Shown in pieces: positions 53,430 through 64,000 of a stretch of 64,000 nt of DNA. Source of the stretch: Anomaloglossus baeobatrachus. Taxonomy: Eukaryota; Chordata; Amphibia; Anura; Aromobatidae. How positions within the stretch are numbered: the stretch's first letter is position 1; each line of letters opens with the position of its first letter. The position numbers and the translations under genes are program-made. The DNA is taken from positions 688,735,584 through 688,799,583 of the forward strand of contig NC_134354.1 of assembly GCF_048569485.1 (NCBI RefSeq). The letters run 5' to 3'. The notes under the pieces were generated by a model. It did no database searches, was not told the origin of the DNA, and saw only the letters and a list, made by a program, of their open reading frames with translations.

Positions 53430-54800
53430 ACCTGTTCCAGACGGCAAACAGTTAAAGGCCTTCTATTCCAACCTCTCGTGGTCCCCAAAAAGGGACGGGT
53501 CAGTTCGACCCAACCTGGACCTCTGAGCAAACATGTGCACGTAAGGAGATTCAGAATGGAATTCCTAGGGTCCATTTTTACCTTTATGGTTGAAGGAGAA
53601 TTCCTCGCCTCCCTAGCTATCAGGGACGCGTACCTGCACATACCCATCGCTCCAGCTCACCAAAAGTTCCTCCACTTCGCTGTTCAGGACTTCTTTTTTT
53701 TTTTCATTTGTGGCCCTACCCTCGGCTCTGCCACAGCACCAAGGGTCTTAACAAAGGTCATGGCGGCCGCCATGAATGCCCTTCACGCCAGGAGAGTGGC
53801 TGTTCTGCCTTGCTTGGATGACCTCCTCATCAAGGGCTTAACCAGCGTGCAGATCTCTGTGGGCACCCTATTCGCTTAGGGCGGCTTCTGACTCCAGTCA
53901 AATCATCCCCGGTCCTGTCAAAATCCGTCACCTCCCTGAGCATGTCCCTGGACACCCTTCGGGGCTTGATATTTCTCCCTCAAGACAAGGCGACCGCTCT
54001 ACAACAAGCGGTACACTGCCTTCTACATACTCCTCTCGCTCCATACGATTCAGTATGAGAGTGCTAGGTAGGATAGCGGCGGCTATAGAGGCAGTGCTGC
54101 TCGCTTAGCCACACCACCGCCCACTGCAGCTTGTGCTTCTAGCTGCCTGGGACAAAAGCCCCTTTTCACCTGACACCTTTAGTCAGGTATGCGCTTTGCT
54201 GGTGGCTTCAGTCCTCTTCCATATCGAGAGGGAGTTTTTGTCCCCCAAGTGGACTGGCTACTCCTGACCATGGACGCCAGCCTCTTAGTCTGGGGAGCAG
54301 CGCACTGGCTCCACACTGCTTGGGGACGTTGGACGCCCCAGGAGTCTTCCCTTCCCAGGAATCATCCTGAAAATCAGCGCGATCTTTCTCGCGCTCAGTT
54401 CATCCCCACTTCCCCCTTCTGCTAGCAGGTCGTTTGATTCGGGTCCAATTGGACAATGCAACAGCTGTGGCCTAGGTCAATCGGCAGGGAGGTACCAGCA
54501 GCAAGACAGCTTATCTCAAGGTCCTCAGGATCCTCACCTGGGCCGAATCGACGGGGGTCTGTGTTTTCAGCGTTACACATACCGGGAGTAGAGAACTGGG
54601 CGGCAGACCTTCTAAGTCGCCAAGGCCTGGCCGCCAGAGAGTGGTTTCTCCACCCAGAAGTGTTCCCACACATCTGCACTCACTGGGGTACACCAGACGT
54701 GGATCTAATGACCTCAAGGTTGAACGCAAAGGTATCCGCGTTCTTAGCCAGGTCACGTGATCCACAGTCCATCGGCGCGGATGCTCTAGTCTCCTGAAGT
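53430..54800 (+). pseudogene. DIRS reverse transcriptase/RNase H region (fossil)
   Basis: Recognisable pieces include AIRDAYLHIPIAPAHQKFLHF (shown here as the segment AIRDAYLHIPIA), LTKVMAAAMNALHA and LPCLDDLL (the YxDD-equivalent box), then LLTMDASLLVWGAAHW and VENWAADLLSRQG of RNase H. They lie in several frames; the region is broken. Confidence 0.75.
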
Positions 54801-55166
54801 CGCTTCCGTCTACCTTGCATGTTTTTTGCCTCTGCTCCTGCTGCCGCGAGTAATCAGGAAGATCAAGGCAGAAGGAGTCCCGGTGATACTAATAGCACCG
54901 GACTAGCCCAGGTGCGCCGAATTAGTACAATTGCTCATGGCGCCTCGTAAGCATCCCAGACCTGCTGACCCAAGGGCCCATTTCCCATCACAACTCCAGA
55001 GCACTGAAGCTGACAGCCTGGCCATTGAGACCTGGACTTTAACAAGAGCGAGATTCTCTCCCGTGGTCATCTCCACCATGTACAGTGCCCGAAAGCCAGC
55101 CTTCATCCCGTATTTACTACCGTACGTGGAAAACTTTCCCAGTGCAGGGAATCAAATGTCCAACCT

Positions 55167-55775
55167 ATGCCTCTGGCGATCCCCAGAATTCTTGATTTTT
55201 TTGCAGTCAGGTTGCAAAAGGGGTTGGCCCTCAGCTCCCTTAAGGGGCAGGTTTCATCTCTCTCAATATTCTATCAATACCGCCTAGCTTGCAATCCGCA
55301 AGTCAAGACTTTCTTCAAGGGCATTTCCCATCTAGTTCCCCTGTACAAACGGTCGCTGGACCCATGGGACCTCAATCTCATTTTGGACGGTATCCAGAGG
55401 TCCCCCATTGAACTTCTTAAGGAATCTTCTCTTGCTCTTCTATCCTGGAAGGTAACATTCTTAATGGCGATTACATCCATCAGACAAGTTTCGGAACTGG
55501 CAGCACTCTCTTGCCGCGAACCCTTTCTGATCTTTCATCAAGACAAGGTGGTTCTACGCCCCCTTCCAGATTTTCTTCCGATGGTTACTTCCCCGTTTCA
55601 TATGAACGAGGATATTGTTCTGCCTTCCTTTTGTCCACACCCAGTCCATAGGGTGGAACGGTTCCTATATTCGCTAGACCTTGTGAGGGCTCTCAGATAT
55701 TACAGCTCCCTTAGGAACATGGACTCCTTGTTCGTCATTCCTGAAAGGCCTAAGAAAGGAGAGGCAGCTTCATAG
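55167..55775 (+). pseudogene. DIRS tyrosine recombinase region (fossil)
   Basis: A 202-codon open stretch contains AITSIRQVSELAALSCREPF (first catalytic Arg region), FHQDKVVLRPLPDF and LDLVRALRYY. It parallels the recombinase frame at 61300-62886 almost throughout. The remainder of the domain continues to about 56040. Part of a broken element. Confidence 0.8.
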
Positions 55776-56120
55776 GCAACGTTGGCTTGCTGGATTCGCT
55801 CTGCGATCCAGGTTTACCACTTGAAACTCAAGCCCATTCCTAGTGGGCTGCGGACTCATTCCACGAGAGCAGTTGGCGCCTCTTCGGCATCAGGCTTCAG
55901 TGGAACAGGGGTGTAAGGCTGCGATCTGGTCTTGCCTACATACTGTTTCAAAGCATTACCGAGCCCATACCCAGGCTGAGGCTGAGGCGAACCTAGGTAG
56001 GAAAATTCTGCAAACGATAGTGGAGCACCTATCTCAGTAGGCACTCCTGGCTATCTGGGACTGGTTCCTAGTCCTTGGGTTGCGTTGTTTGTTTACCCAC
56101 CCAGGGACTGCTTTAGGACG

Positions 56121-56221
56121 TCCCATGGTCCTGTGTCCCCCAATGAGGCGTCAGAGAAAAACGGATTTTTGTGTACTCACCGTAAAATCGTTTTCTCTTA
56201 GCCATCATTGGGGGACACAGC
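56121..56221. repeat. DIRS internal complementary region
   Basis: The first half (CCCCAATGAGGCGTCAGAGA) is the inverse of the element's left end. The second half (GTTTTCTCTTAGCCATCATT) is the inverse of its right end. Confidence 0.85.
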
Positions 56222-56639
56222 ACCCTCCCTGTTGCCCTGTTGGCCTTAGCTTTTTCCACTCTCAGTACTTTTTTGTTATGAGTATTCACTCACATTTTTT
56301 TGTTACTTCTTCTCCTACTGCTTGTGTACTAAAACTGAAGTAGCCTGGCTGGGCCAGGGGGTGTATACTGCAGGGGAGGAGCTAACATCTTTGCATCTAC
56401 TTAGTGTCCTCCTATGGATAAGCAGCATAACACCCATGGTCCTGTGTCCCCCAATGATGGCTAAGAGAAAACGATTTTAGGTGAGTACACAAAAATCCGT
56501 TTTTTTTGTTGTTCCAATACACATGGAGGAAATAATCATGAGTATGACAAAATGTGTAATTGCAATAAATTTCTGAGAGAAATGTTTCATTTTCTAGAAC
56601 AATTTCAAAGGTGGCAACTCTTTTCGCCATGACTGTATA

Positions 56640-58261
<1,622 letters not shown>

Positions 58262-58710
58262 TAAATGTGCACTGCTCTAAAGGTGTCTACAGACATCACT
58301 GGATGATTTTGGAGTAGGCCAAAGTAACCCTATCTAGCAAGTATACATCTCATATTAGCCAGCAGTCTTATTGAGGAATAGTGGGGGTTATTTTAAAATT
58401 GATATTAAGGCCATGGGAGGTTAAAGTGACGAGTCTAAAATCCACCGTAACTCTTTTATATCCTGCTGCAACAAATCATTTGGTTATTGGTAATTATGTT
58501 TTCTTATTGTAATTACTTATCCTTAGACCCTGTGCGCACTAGAAAATGGAATTTTCTTAAGAAAATTCTGCAGGCTCTGAAAGATTTCCGCACCCGCGGA
58601 AAAAAAAACGCAAAAAAACACCGAAATCCGCATGCGTTTTGTTTGTACATGTGTTTTAATACATTCAATGCAATAAAGCATATTGGGAAAAAAAGGGTAA
58701 TTTCCTTCTG

Positions 58711-58796
58711 ATATAGATAGATAGATAGAGGGATAGATAGAAAGATAATAGATAATCAATAGATAGAGGACAGATCAATCAATCAATATATAGATA
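58711..58796. repeat. (GATA)n-type microsatellite
   Basis: Imperfect ATAG/GATA units with interspersed AATC. Inside the MITE 58526-59783. Confidence 0.8.
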
Positions 58797-59373
58797 AAGT
58801 CCCTGTGAGGACACACTGCAGTTCTTGCGAGCGGTAATGTGTTCACATTACCGACCGTGAGAAATGACCTGTAGTTACCTCTGCAGTCTCGTTACGAGGC
58901 TGCATTGAGTATGTGTCAGATGTGGCTGGATGCAAGCGTCGTGGGACCTCCATGGATTATTTTATTTAAAATAAAGGATTTTTTGGTGTATGTGTTTATT
59001 CACTTTACTTACGAGTTAATCATGGCAGCTGTCTCATAGACGCTGCCATGATTAAGCTAGGACTTAGTGGCAGCGATGCGCTGCCATTAACTCGTTATTA
59101 CCTTGATTGCCACCGCATCATGGCAATCTGGAAGAGGCGGGAACACTCCGGGACTGTGACATAATAGATGCGACAGTCCCAGGGGAAGTTGCGGGCTGAT
59201 ATTCTCGGCTGCGGGAGGTGGGGGGGGGGGGGGGGGGGCATTAAACTTGGCCCTCACCCTCCCCAGCCTGAGAATACCGGGCCGCCGCTGTTTGCTTACC
59301 TCGGCTGGACGGTAAAAATACGGCACAGCCCACGTTATTTTTTTTTATTTTTAATATGTACATTTGATTTTTA

Positions 59374-59380
<7 letters not shown>

Positions 59381-59447
<67 letters not shown>
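59381..59447. repeat. (TG)n microsatellite
   Basis: About 33 uninterrupted TG units. The open frames of Cys-Val or Thr-His repeats here are artefacts. Confidence 0.95.
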
Positions 59448-59449
<2 letters not shown>

Positions 59450-59786
59450 ACTCTGCTCACCTTCCTCTCCCTGTCATAACAACATTCCTGCCCTGCAAAA
59501 TGCAGGGCAGTGATGAACATTATGTCCAGAAAAACGTGAAATCCCGCAGGAAAACGCAATGAAACGCACAGAATTTTCTACCTGTGTTATTCCCTGCGGG
59601 ATTTCACGATTACATTACAGTCAATGGAGTGAATAACGCAGTTAGCAGCAGAAAAGAAGTGACTTTCTGACAAGTGACAATTCTTTTTTCCTGTAGCTGT
59701 TAAAATCCGCCTAGTGCGCAGCATTTTCTGCAGCGAAACATGCAGCAAATCGGTGGTAAAATCCGCCTAGTGCGCACAGCGCCTTA

Positions 59787-60304
59787 ATCTATATTCCAAG
59801 GTAGTTTTCCCAACATAAAGTAGTTTTCACAGACATTGTAAAACCTACACTACAAAATCTGAGGCACATGTTAAAAAATGTCCGATTTCCAAAGTGACCC
59901 GTTTTTGGATAAATGAATGTGTTATCTTTAACCAAATTCTAGCAGTTACAATTGAGACAGAGGAAACACCCTGACCCGGTCTCATTGATTTTGCTAAGCT
60001 CTATATCAGCATGTACCAACCTGTCTTTCTAGTTGTGTGGACATCGATACATCTTACTACGACTCTGTTATATTGGGGTGAAAAAAAAATGCTCCCCAAG
60101 ACCTGCCACCCCCTCTGTATTTTGTTACCAATCTCATTAGTGATCTGAAAGTACGTGGAGACAAGAGTTTGGGAGGCCCTGGAACCTTTTTTTTTTTTGA
60201 TAACTTCTGTTTTTGATAATTTATCTACCTATATACACTGTTTACCCACTAGGGATGTTGAATATCCACATGTAGAAAATTTGTCAATATTGATATTGAC
60301 TCAT
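59787..60304. other. No gene or repeat recognised
   Basis: No open frame or terminal repeats supported. Confidence 0.4.
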
Positions 60305-60307
60305 TAA

Positions 60308-60704
60308 AGCTGGGGTCACACATAACGACAACGACGTCGCTGCAACGTCACCATATTCTGTGACGTAGCAGCGACCATAGATGATCGTTAGTAAGCTGTC
60401 AAACATGTTATAAAAAGCAGCGATGGAGCAGCGATCATAGCGACGTCGACGGTCGTTGTGTGGTTTCAGACGTAGCGTAGCGTCGCTGCTGCGGTGTCAA
60501 ACACAAGGATTATCAGCATGGCGCAGCGGGATAGTAGCGATCAAAAAATGACCTGGAGCATTCAGGAGCGAGAAACGATTTCGCAGCAGGGGTCTGATCG
60601 TTGTTATGTGTCACACACAGCGACGTCGCTGTTGAGGTCGCTGCAACGTCACAGAATATGGTGACGTTGCAGCGACGTCGTTGTCGTTATGTGTGACACC
60701 AGCT
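60308..60704. mobile_element. Harbinger-like MITE, TSD TAA
   Basis: The ends AGCTGGGGTCACACATAACG and, inverted, AGCTGGTGTCACACATAACG match, followed on each side by several CGACGTCGCTGCAACGTCAC-type subterminal motifs. TAA flanks both sides (60305-60307 and 60705-60707). It is related to 26623-27464 by its GTGTCACACATA end. No coding capacity. Confidence 0.8.
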
Positions 60705-60785
60705 TAAAAGTTAGTGATAATTGGCTTTCAGGTGAAATTTCAGGATGATCCTAAAATGCCCTCTAACCTTTCCAGGTGAACTTAA

Positions 60786-61250
60786 AGGGAACCTGTCAGC
60801 AGAATTTTCACAATTAAACTAAAAGATTCCTCTTCTGCAGCTCCTGGGCTGCATTCTAGAAAGGTTCCTCTTGCTACTGGCCCCCCTTTGAGACCTAAAT
60901 AAACACTTTATAAATTCTTACCTTTTTGTATGGTAATGTGGTTTTATGGTCACAGGGGTGAGCTGTATTTGTCTGTTATTCGCACCCCTGCCGCTGTACG
61001 TTATCCCCCATTGCTCATTTACATACATGAGGACACCACCCTCATGTAACTGTGTCCTCCCGAGGTCTCACGCATGCCCAGTGGCACTCTCGCGGGACTG
61101 AGCACTGTGCAAAGCGTGAATGCTGGTGAGGTGATTGCGCAGACGTGAGATTATGGGCGGCGCTGTGATTGTCATCAGCAGCGTCATCCAAGTACCCGTC
61201 CATAATCTCATGCCCGCGCTTTTCCCTCTGCCTCCACCGTTATGCGCAAG
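60786..61250. mobile_element. Kolobok/T2-like MITE, left part
   Basis: TTAA (60782-60785) is followed by AGGGAACCTGTCAGCAG. An internal fold (GAGATTATGGGCGG near 61146 and inverse CCATAATCTCATGCCC near 61200) supports a MITE. The right end is not in the window; DIRS sequence follows. Confidence 0.55.
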
Positions 61251-61260
61251 CGCATCTCCT

Positions 61261-62886
61261 CTATTGATCGGTGGTGTTCTGCTCCTCCCATCTATTTCCT
61301 GCTCCAGGGAAAGATGGGTAATAGGTAACGTGGTTCATACGGCCAGCGCTTGCGCATAACGCCTGAAGGATGCGTCTGCCCAAGCTCGCATCTGCCGAAG
61401 CATGAGCATGCACTTGGTAGTGCTTCGAAAAGGTATGCAGGCAAGACCAAGTGGCAGCCTGACAGACTTGCTGAGCCGTAGCTTGGTGCCTGAAAGCCCA
61501 AGAGGCACCGACAGCTCTGGTCGAGTGTGCCTTGATCCCTGGCGGGGGAGGCACCTGAGAACCCAAGTAGGCATCCGAAATGGTGGACCTAATCCAACGG
61601 GCTAAGGTCGGCTTAGAAGCAGGGAGGCCCTTGCGCCGACCTGTGGTTAGCACAAAAAGAGAGGTGCACCGCCTAAGAACAGCGGTGCGAGACACATAGA
61701 TCCGGAGCGCACGCACCAGATCCAAAGTATGCAACGCTTTTTCAAAGCGATGAACAGGAGCCGGACAAAAGGAAGGTAGGGTAATGTCCTGGTTAAGGTG
61801 GAAAGGAGAAACCACCTTAGGGAGAAAGTCCGGAGTCGGACAGAGAACCACCTTGTCTTGATGAAAAACCAAAAAAGGGGACTCCGAAGAGAGCGCAGCT
61901 AAATCAGATACTCTCCTAAGGGACGTTATGGCCACTAGAAAGACCACTTTCTGTGAAAGACGAAACAAAGAAACCTCCCTAAGAGGTTCAAAGGGGGGTT
62001 TCTGCAAAGCCGTGAGAACCAAATTGAGGTCCCAGGGATCCAAGGGCCGCCGGTAAGGCGGAATGATGTGAGACGCACCTTGCATGAAGGTGCGGACGTG
62101 AGCCAGCCGGGCGATACGCCGCTGGAACAGCACTGACAGAGCCGAGACTTGTCCCTTGAGAGAGTTGAGGGATAGTCCCAGCTTCAGACCGGACTGTAGA
62201 AAAGACAGAAGGGTCGGCAAAGAAAAAGGCCAAGGAGAATGGCCAGAAGAACGACACCAGGACAGGAAAATCTTCCAAGTCCTGTGATAGATCTTGGCAG
62301 AGGAAGACTTACGGGCCCGAGTCATCGTGGAGATGACTTCAGGTGGGATACCAGAAGCCGTCAAGATCCAGGACTCAAGGGCCACGCCGTCAATCTGAGA
62401 GCCACAGAATTCTGGCGGAAAAACGGACCTTGTGAGAGAAGGTCTGGACGGTCCGGAAGATGCCACGGCACCTCTACGGACAGATGGAGCAGGTCTGGGT
62501 ACCAAGCTCGCCTGGGCCAGTCCGGGGCAATGAGAATGACTCGACGGCCCTCCATTCTGATCTTGCGCAGAACTCTGGGCAAGAGAGCTAGAGGGGGAAA
62601 CACGTAGGACAGACGAAACTGGGACCAGTCTTGAACCAGAGCGTCCGCTGCGAAGGCCTGAGGATCGTGGGAGCGAGCCACGTAAATCGGAACCTTGTTG
62701 TTGTGACGGGATGCCATTAGGTCCACGTCCGGAGTGCCCCACTTGCGGCAGATTGACTGAAACACTGTCGGATGCAGGGACCACTCGCCACTGTCCACGG
62801 TTTGACGGCTGAGATAATCTGCTTCCCAGTTTTCCATGCCTGGGATGTGGACTGCGGATATGGTGGACTTTGAGTCCTCTGTCCAT
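61261..62886 (-). CDS. DIRS tyrosine recombinase ORF (fossil copy)
   Basis: A 541-codon frame whose first ~180 residues overlap the RNase H-end frame. The recombinase domain occupies about residues 180-520: a SAM-like N-terminal part (KIYHRTWKIFLSWCRSSG), then the catalytic Arg in AITSLRRVSDLAAL, the H-x-x-R box in GIKAHSTRAVGAS and the Tyr region TFSKHYQVH. Tyrosine recombinases of this type integrate the circular DIRS intermediate without a target duplication. The last ~25 residues diverge from the 51141-56502 copy and may be read from flanking DNA. Confidence 0.85.
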   Translation of the reverse strand: MDRGLKVHHIRSPHPRHGKLGSRLSQPSNRGQWRVVPASDSVSVNLPQVGHSGRGPNGIPSQQQGSDLRGSLPRSSGLRSGRSGSRLVPVSSVLRVSPSSSLAQSSAQDQNGGPSSHSHCPGLAQASLVPRPAPSVRRGAVASSGPSRPSLTRSVFPPEFCGSQIDGVALESWILTASGIPPEVISTMTRARKSSSAKIYHRTWKIFLSWCRSSGHSPWPFSLPTLLSFLQSGLKLGLSLNSLKGQVSALSVLFQRRIARLAHVRTFMQGASHIIPPYRRPLDPWDLNLVLTALQKPPFEPLREVSLFRLSQKVVFLVAITSLRRVSDLAALSSESPFLVFHQDKVVLCPTPDFLPKVVSPFHLNQDITLPSFCPAPVHRFEKALHTLDLVRALRIYVSRTAVLRRCTSLFVLTTGRRKGLPASKPTLARWIRSTISDAYLGSQVPPPPGIKAHSTRAVGASWAFRHQATAQQVCQAATWSCLHTFSKHYQVHAHASADASLGRRILQALCASAGRMNHVTYYPSFPGAGNRWEEQNTTDQ

Positions 62887-64000
62887 TGAAGGATACGTTG
62901 TACCTCCAACATTGTCAGGCAGCTACAGGTCCCGCCTTGGTGATTGATGTAGGCAACCGCTGTCGCGTTGTCTGACTGGACTCGGATGTGCTTGCCCGCC
63001 AATAGGTGGTGAAAAGCTAGGAGAGCCAGGAGCACGGCTCTGGTTTCCAGCACATTGATCGAGAGGGCTGACTCGGACGGAGTCCAAGTGCCCTGTGCTC
63101 GGTGGTGGAGATATACCGCTCCCCAGCCGGATAGACTGGCATCCGTGGTGAGAATCACCCAGGACGGAGCCAGGAAGGAGCGTCCCTGAGACAGAGAGAG
63201 GGGCCGAAGCCACCACTGAAGAGATCTCCTGGCTTGTGGCGACAGAGCCACTAACCTGTGCAAGGAGGAAGGCCGCTTGTCCCAACAGCGGAGAATGTCC
63301 AGCTGCAGAGGACGCAGATGGAACTGGGCAAAGGAAACAGCCTCCATTGACGCTACCATCTGACCCAGCACCTGCATCAGGTGCCTGATGGAATAACGGC
63401 GGGACCTCAGCAGAGAGCGCACCGCCAATTGGAGGGATTGCTGTTTGATCAAGGGCAACTTCACAAGTGCCGGAAGAGTCTCGAACTGCATCCCTAGGTA
63501 TGTGAGACTCTGGGTCGGAGTCAGAGTGGATTTGGGCAGATTGACAATCCACCCGAATTGGGCTAGAGTGGCGAGAGTGAGCGAGACACTCCGCTGACAG
63601 TCTGCGCTGGATGAAGCCTTGACTAGAAGGTCGTCCAGGTAAGGAATCACTGCCAACCCCTGTAGGTGCAGAACCGCAACCCCTGCTGCCATGACCTTGG
63701 TGAATACTCGAGGGGCCGTGGCTAACCCGAAGGGGAGAGCCACGAATTGGAAATGTTCCTCTCCGATTGCAAAACGTAGCCAACGCTGGTGTGAAACTGC
63801 AATTGGCACATGCAGATAGGCATCTCTGATGTCGATGGATGCCAGGAAATCCCCTTGGGTCATTGAGGCAATGACTGACCGCAGAGATTCCATGCGAAAA
63901 TGCCGCACCTGAACATGCTTGTTGAGAAGCTTGAGATCCAGGATGGGCCGGAAGGAACCGTCCTTTTTGGGGACTAGGAAGAGATTTGAGTAGAAACCTC
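61300..64000 (-). mobile_element. DIRS-type retroelement, minus strand, youngest looking, runs off window
   Basis: The minus strand encodes reverse transcriptase/RNase H (from beyond 64000 to 62361) and tyrosine recombinase (62886-61261), overlapping as DIRS frames do. No terminal repeat or internal complementary region is seen at the low-coordinate end, so that end is truncated or differs; its boundary is approximate. No interruption is visible in the coding part present, so it looks whole over about 2.7 kb. It is treated as a fossil copy. Confidence 0.8.
62361..64000 (-). CDS. DIRS reverse transcriptase/RNase H ORF, partial at edge (fossil copy)
   Basis: The frame is open from the window edge. 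Motifs in order: FLVPKKDGSFRPILDLKLLN, SIDIRDAYLHVPIA (catalytic Asp), ALPFGLATAPRVFTKVM, IPYLDDLLVKA (catalytic YLDD), then RNase H with LTTDASLSGWGA, ETRAVLLAL, QSDNATAVAYINHQ and HIPGMENWEADYLSR, all catalytic acids present. The C-terminal part (about 150 residues) follows RNase H, with LMASRHNNKVPIYVARSHDP. The order and the YLDD box match DIRS. It overlaps the recombinase frame by about 525 bases. Confidence 0.88.
   Translation of the reverse strand, partial: GFYSNLFLVPKKDGSFRPILDLKLLNKHVQVRHFRMESLRSVIASMTQGDFLASIDIRDAYLHVPIAVSHQRWLRFAIGEEHFQFVALPFGLATAPRVFTKVMAAGVAVLHLQGLAVIPYLDDLLVKASSSADCQRSVSLTLATLAQFGWIVNLPKSTLTPTQSLTYLGMQFETLPALVKLPLIKQQSLQLAVRSLLRSRRYSIRHLMQVLGQMVASMEAVSFAQFHLRPLQLDILRCWDKRPSSLHRLVALSPQARRSLQWWLRPLSLSQGRSFLAPSWVILTTDASLSGWGAVYLHHRAQGTWTPSESALSINVLETRAVLLALLAFHHLLAGKHIRVQSDNATAVAYINHQGGTCSCLTMLEVQRILQWTEDSKSTISAVHIPGMENWEADYLSRQTVDSGEWSLHPTVFQSICRKWGTPDVDLMASRHNNKVPIYVARSHDPQAFAADALVQDWSQFRLSYVFPPLALLPRVLRKIRMEGRRVILIAPDWPRRAWYPDLLHLSVEVPWHLPDRPDLLSQGPFFRQNSVALRLTAWPLSPGS

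Larger units (their letters stand above)
51141..56502 (+). mobile_element. DIRS-type retroelement fossil, plus strand
   Basis: Inverted terminal repeats lie at about 51141-51280 and 56333-56502 (shared GGACACAGGACCATGGGTGT and TTGCATCTACTTAGTGTCC). An internal complementary region at 56121-56221 sits just inside the right repeat. Regions in order: a low-complexity 5' part, reverse transcriptase (about 53430-53880), RNase H (about 54190-54800), and tyrosine recombinase (about 54940-56040). It is broken, with more than five interruptions, but is better preserved than the 44276-49888 copy. GTT triplets at the ends fit DIRS insertion preference. Confidence 0.85.
50600..56635 (-). mobile_element. 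Tc1-like transposon remnant split by DIRS
   Basis: The piece at 50600-51140 encodes only the N-terminal helix-turn-helix of a transposase (50735-50938). The piece at 56503-56635 carries the outer end, ending GGCAACTCTTTTCGCCATGACTG and then TA, which is the inverted terminal repeat type of one Tc1 family (CAGTCATGGC...). The DIRS element 51141-56502 lies between. Everything after the first helix-turn-helix is missing. Confidence 0.65.
58526..59783. mobile_element. Harbinger-like MITE with microsatellites, TSD TTA
   Basis: The ends are GACCCTGTGCGCACTAG and, inverted, GGCGCTGTGCGCACTAGGCG, with TTA on both sides (58523-58525 and 59784-59786). The interior has a GATA run, a G-run and a long (GT)n tract, and a block around 58800-59300 of unrelated-looking sequence, so it may be a composite. 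No transposase. Confidence 0.55.

Noticed and set aside
53182-53647. Minus-strand ORFs in the plus-strand DIRS
   Set aside because: Antisense shadows of the reverse transcriptase region.
59168-59562. Cys-Val and Thr-His repeat ORFs
   Set aside because: They are translations of a (TG)n microsatellite.
62923-63783. 286-codon minus-strand ORF overlapping the DIRS polymerase
   Set aside because: Alternative-frame shadow of the reverse transcriptase/RNase H frame, without conserved boxes.

Overview
The window looks like a stretch of a large, transposon-rich anuran amphibian genome. I infer this from one recognisable host gene (a neuropeptide FF precursor) set among the element mix typical of frogs: Kolobok/T2-type MITEs with TTAA target sites, Harbinger-like MITEs with TWA target sites, DIRS retrotransposons, Penelope-like elements (PLEs), Tc1/mariner copies and Gypsy-type LTR insertions. 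Species cannot be fixed from the sequence alone.

Host gene. NPFF lies on the + strand in three coding exons (30009-30134, 36054-36172, 40382-40502), all joined by GT/AG introns and giving a 121-residue precursor. It has a signal peptide, two PQRF-Gly-basic amidation sites, a TATA-like box just upstream and an AATAAA at 40902. Its introns (5.9 and 4.2 kb) are filled with repeats, including a 2.2 kb minisatellite. No other host exon was recognised.

Layout. 1-10.2 kb: a Harbinger-like MITE, then a palindromic element split by an LTR element (1238-8023, itself holding a PLE fold-back insertion) and by a second MITE that contains a solo LTR. 10.2-17.7 kb: a Kolobok-like MITE with a LINE tail, a Gypsy-type LTR element (11759-16392) keeping gag, protease and the pol end, and a solo LTR. 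18-29 kb: more MITEs, solo LTRs, a CR1 tail, and a Tc1 remnant broken by a solo LTR and a Harbinger-like MITE. 30-41 kb: NPFF. 41-44 kb: a Kolobok-like MITE and a mariner-type deletion derivative. 43.8-56.6 kb: a PLE with a GIY-YIG domain (minus strand) split by an old DIRS element, then a Tc1 split by a second DIRS element. 56.6-60.7 kb: a nearly complete Tc1 and two MITEs. 60.8-64 kb: a Kolobok-like MITE end followed by a third DIRS element on the minus strand, with long open frames running off the window.

Most distinctive signals: hammerhead-ribozyme-like motifs at five places in PLE-related repeats, two independent fold-back copies of one PLE-like family each flanked by a 15-bp duplication, a cold-shock-like domain in an LTR-element ORF, and the inverted-terminal-repeat/internal-complementary-region layout of two DIRS elements. 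Retroelement copies of the LTR/DIRS kind are described only as fossils.
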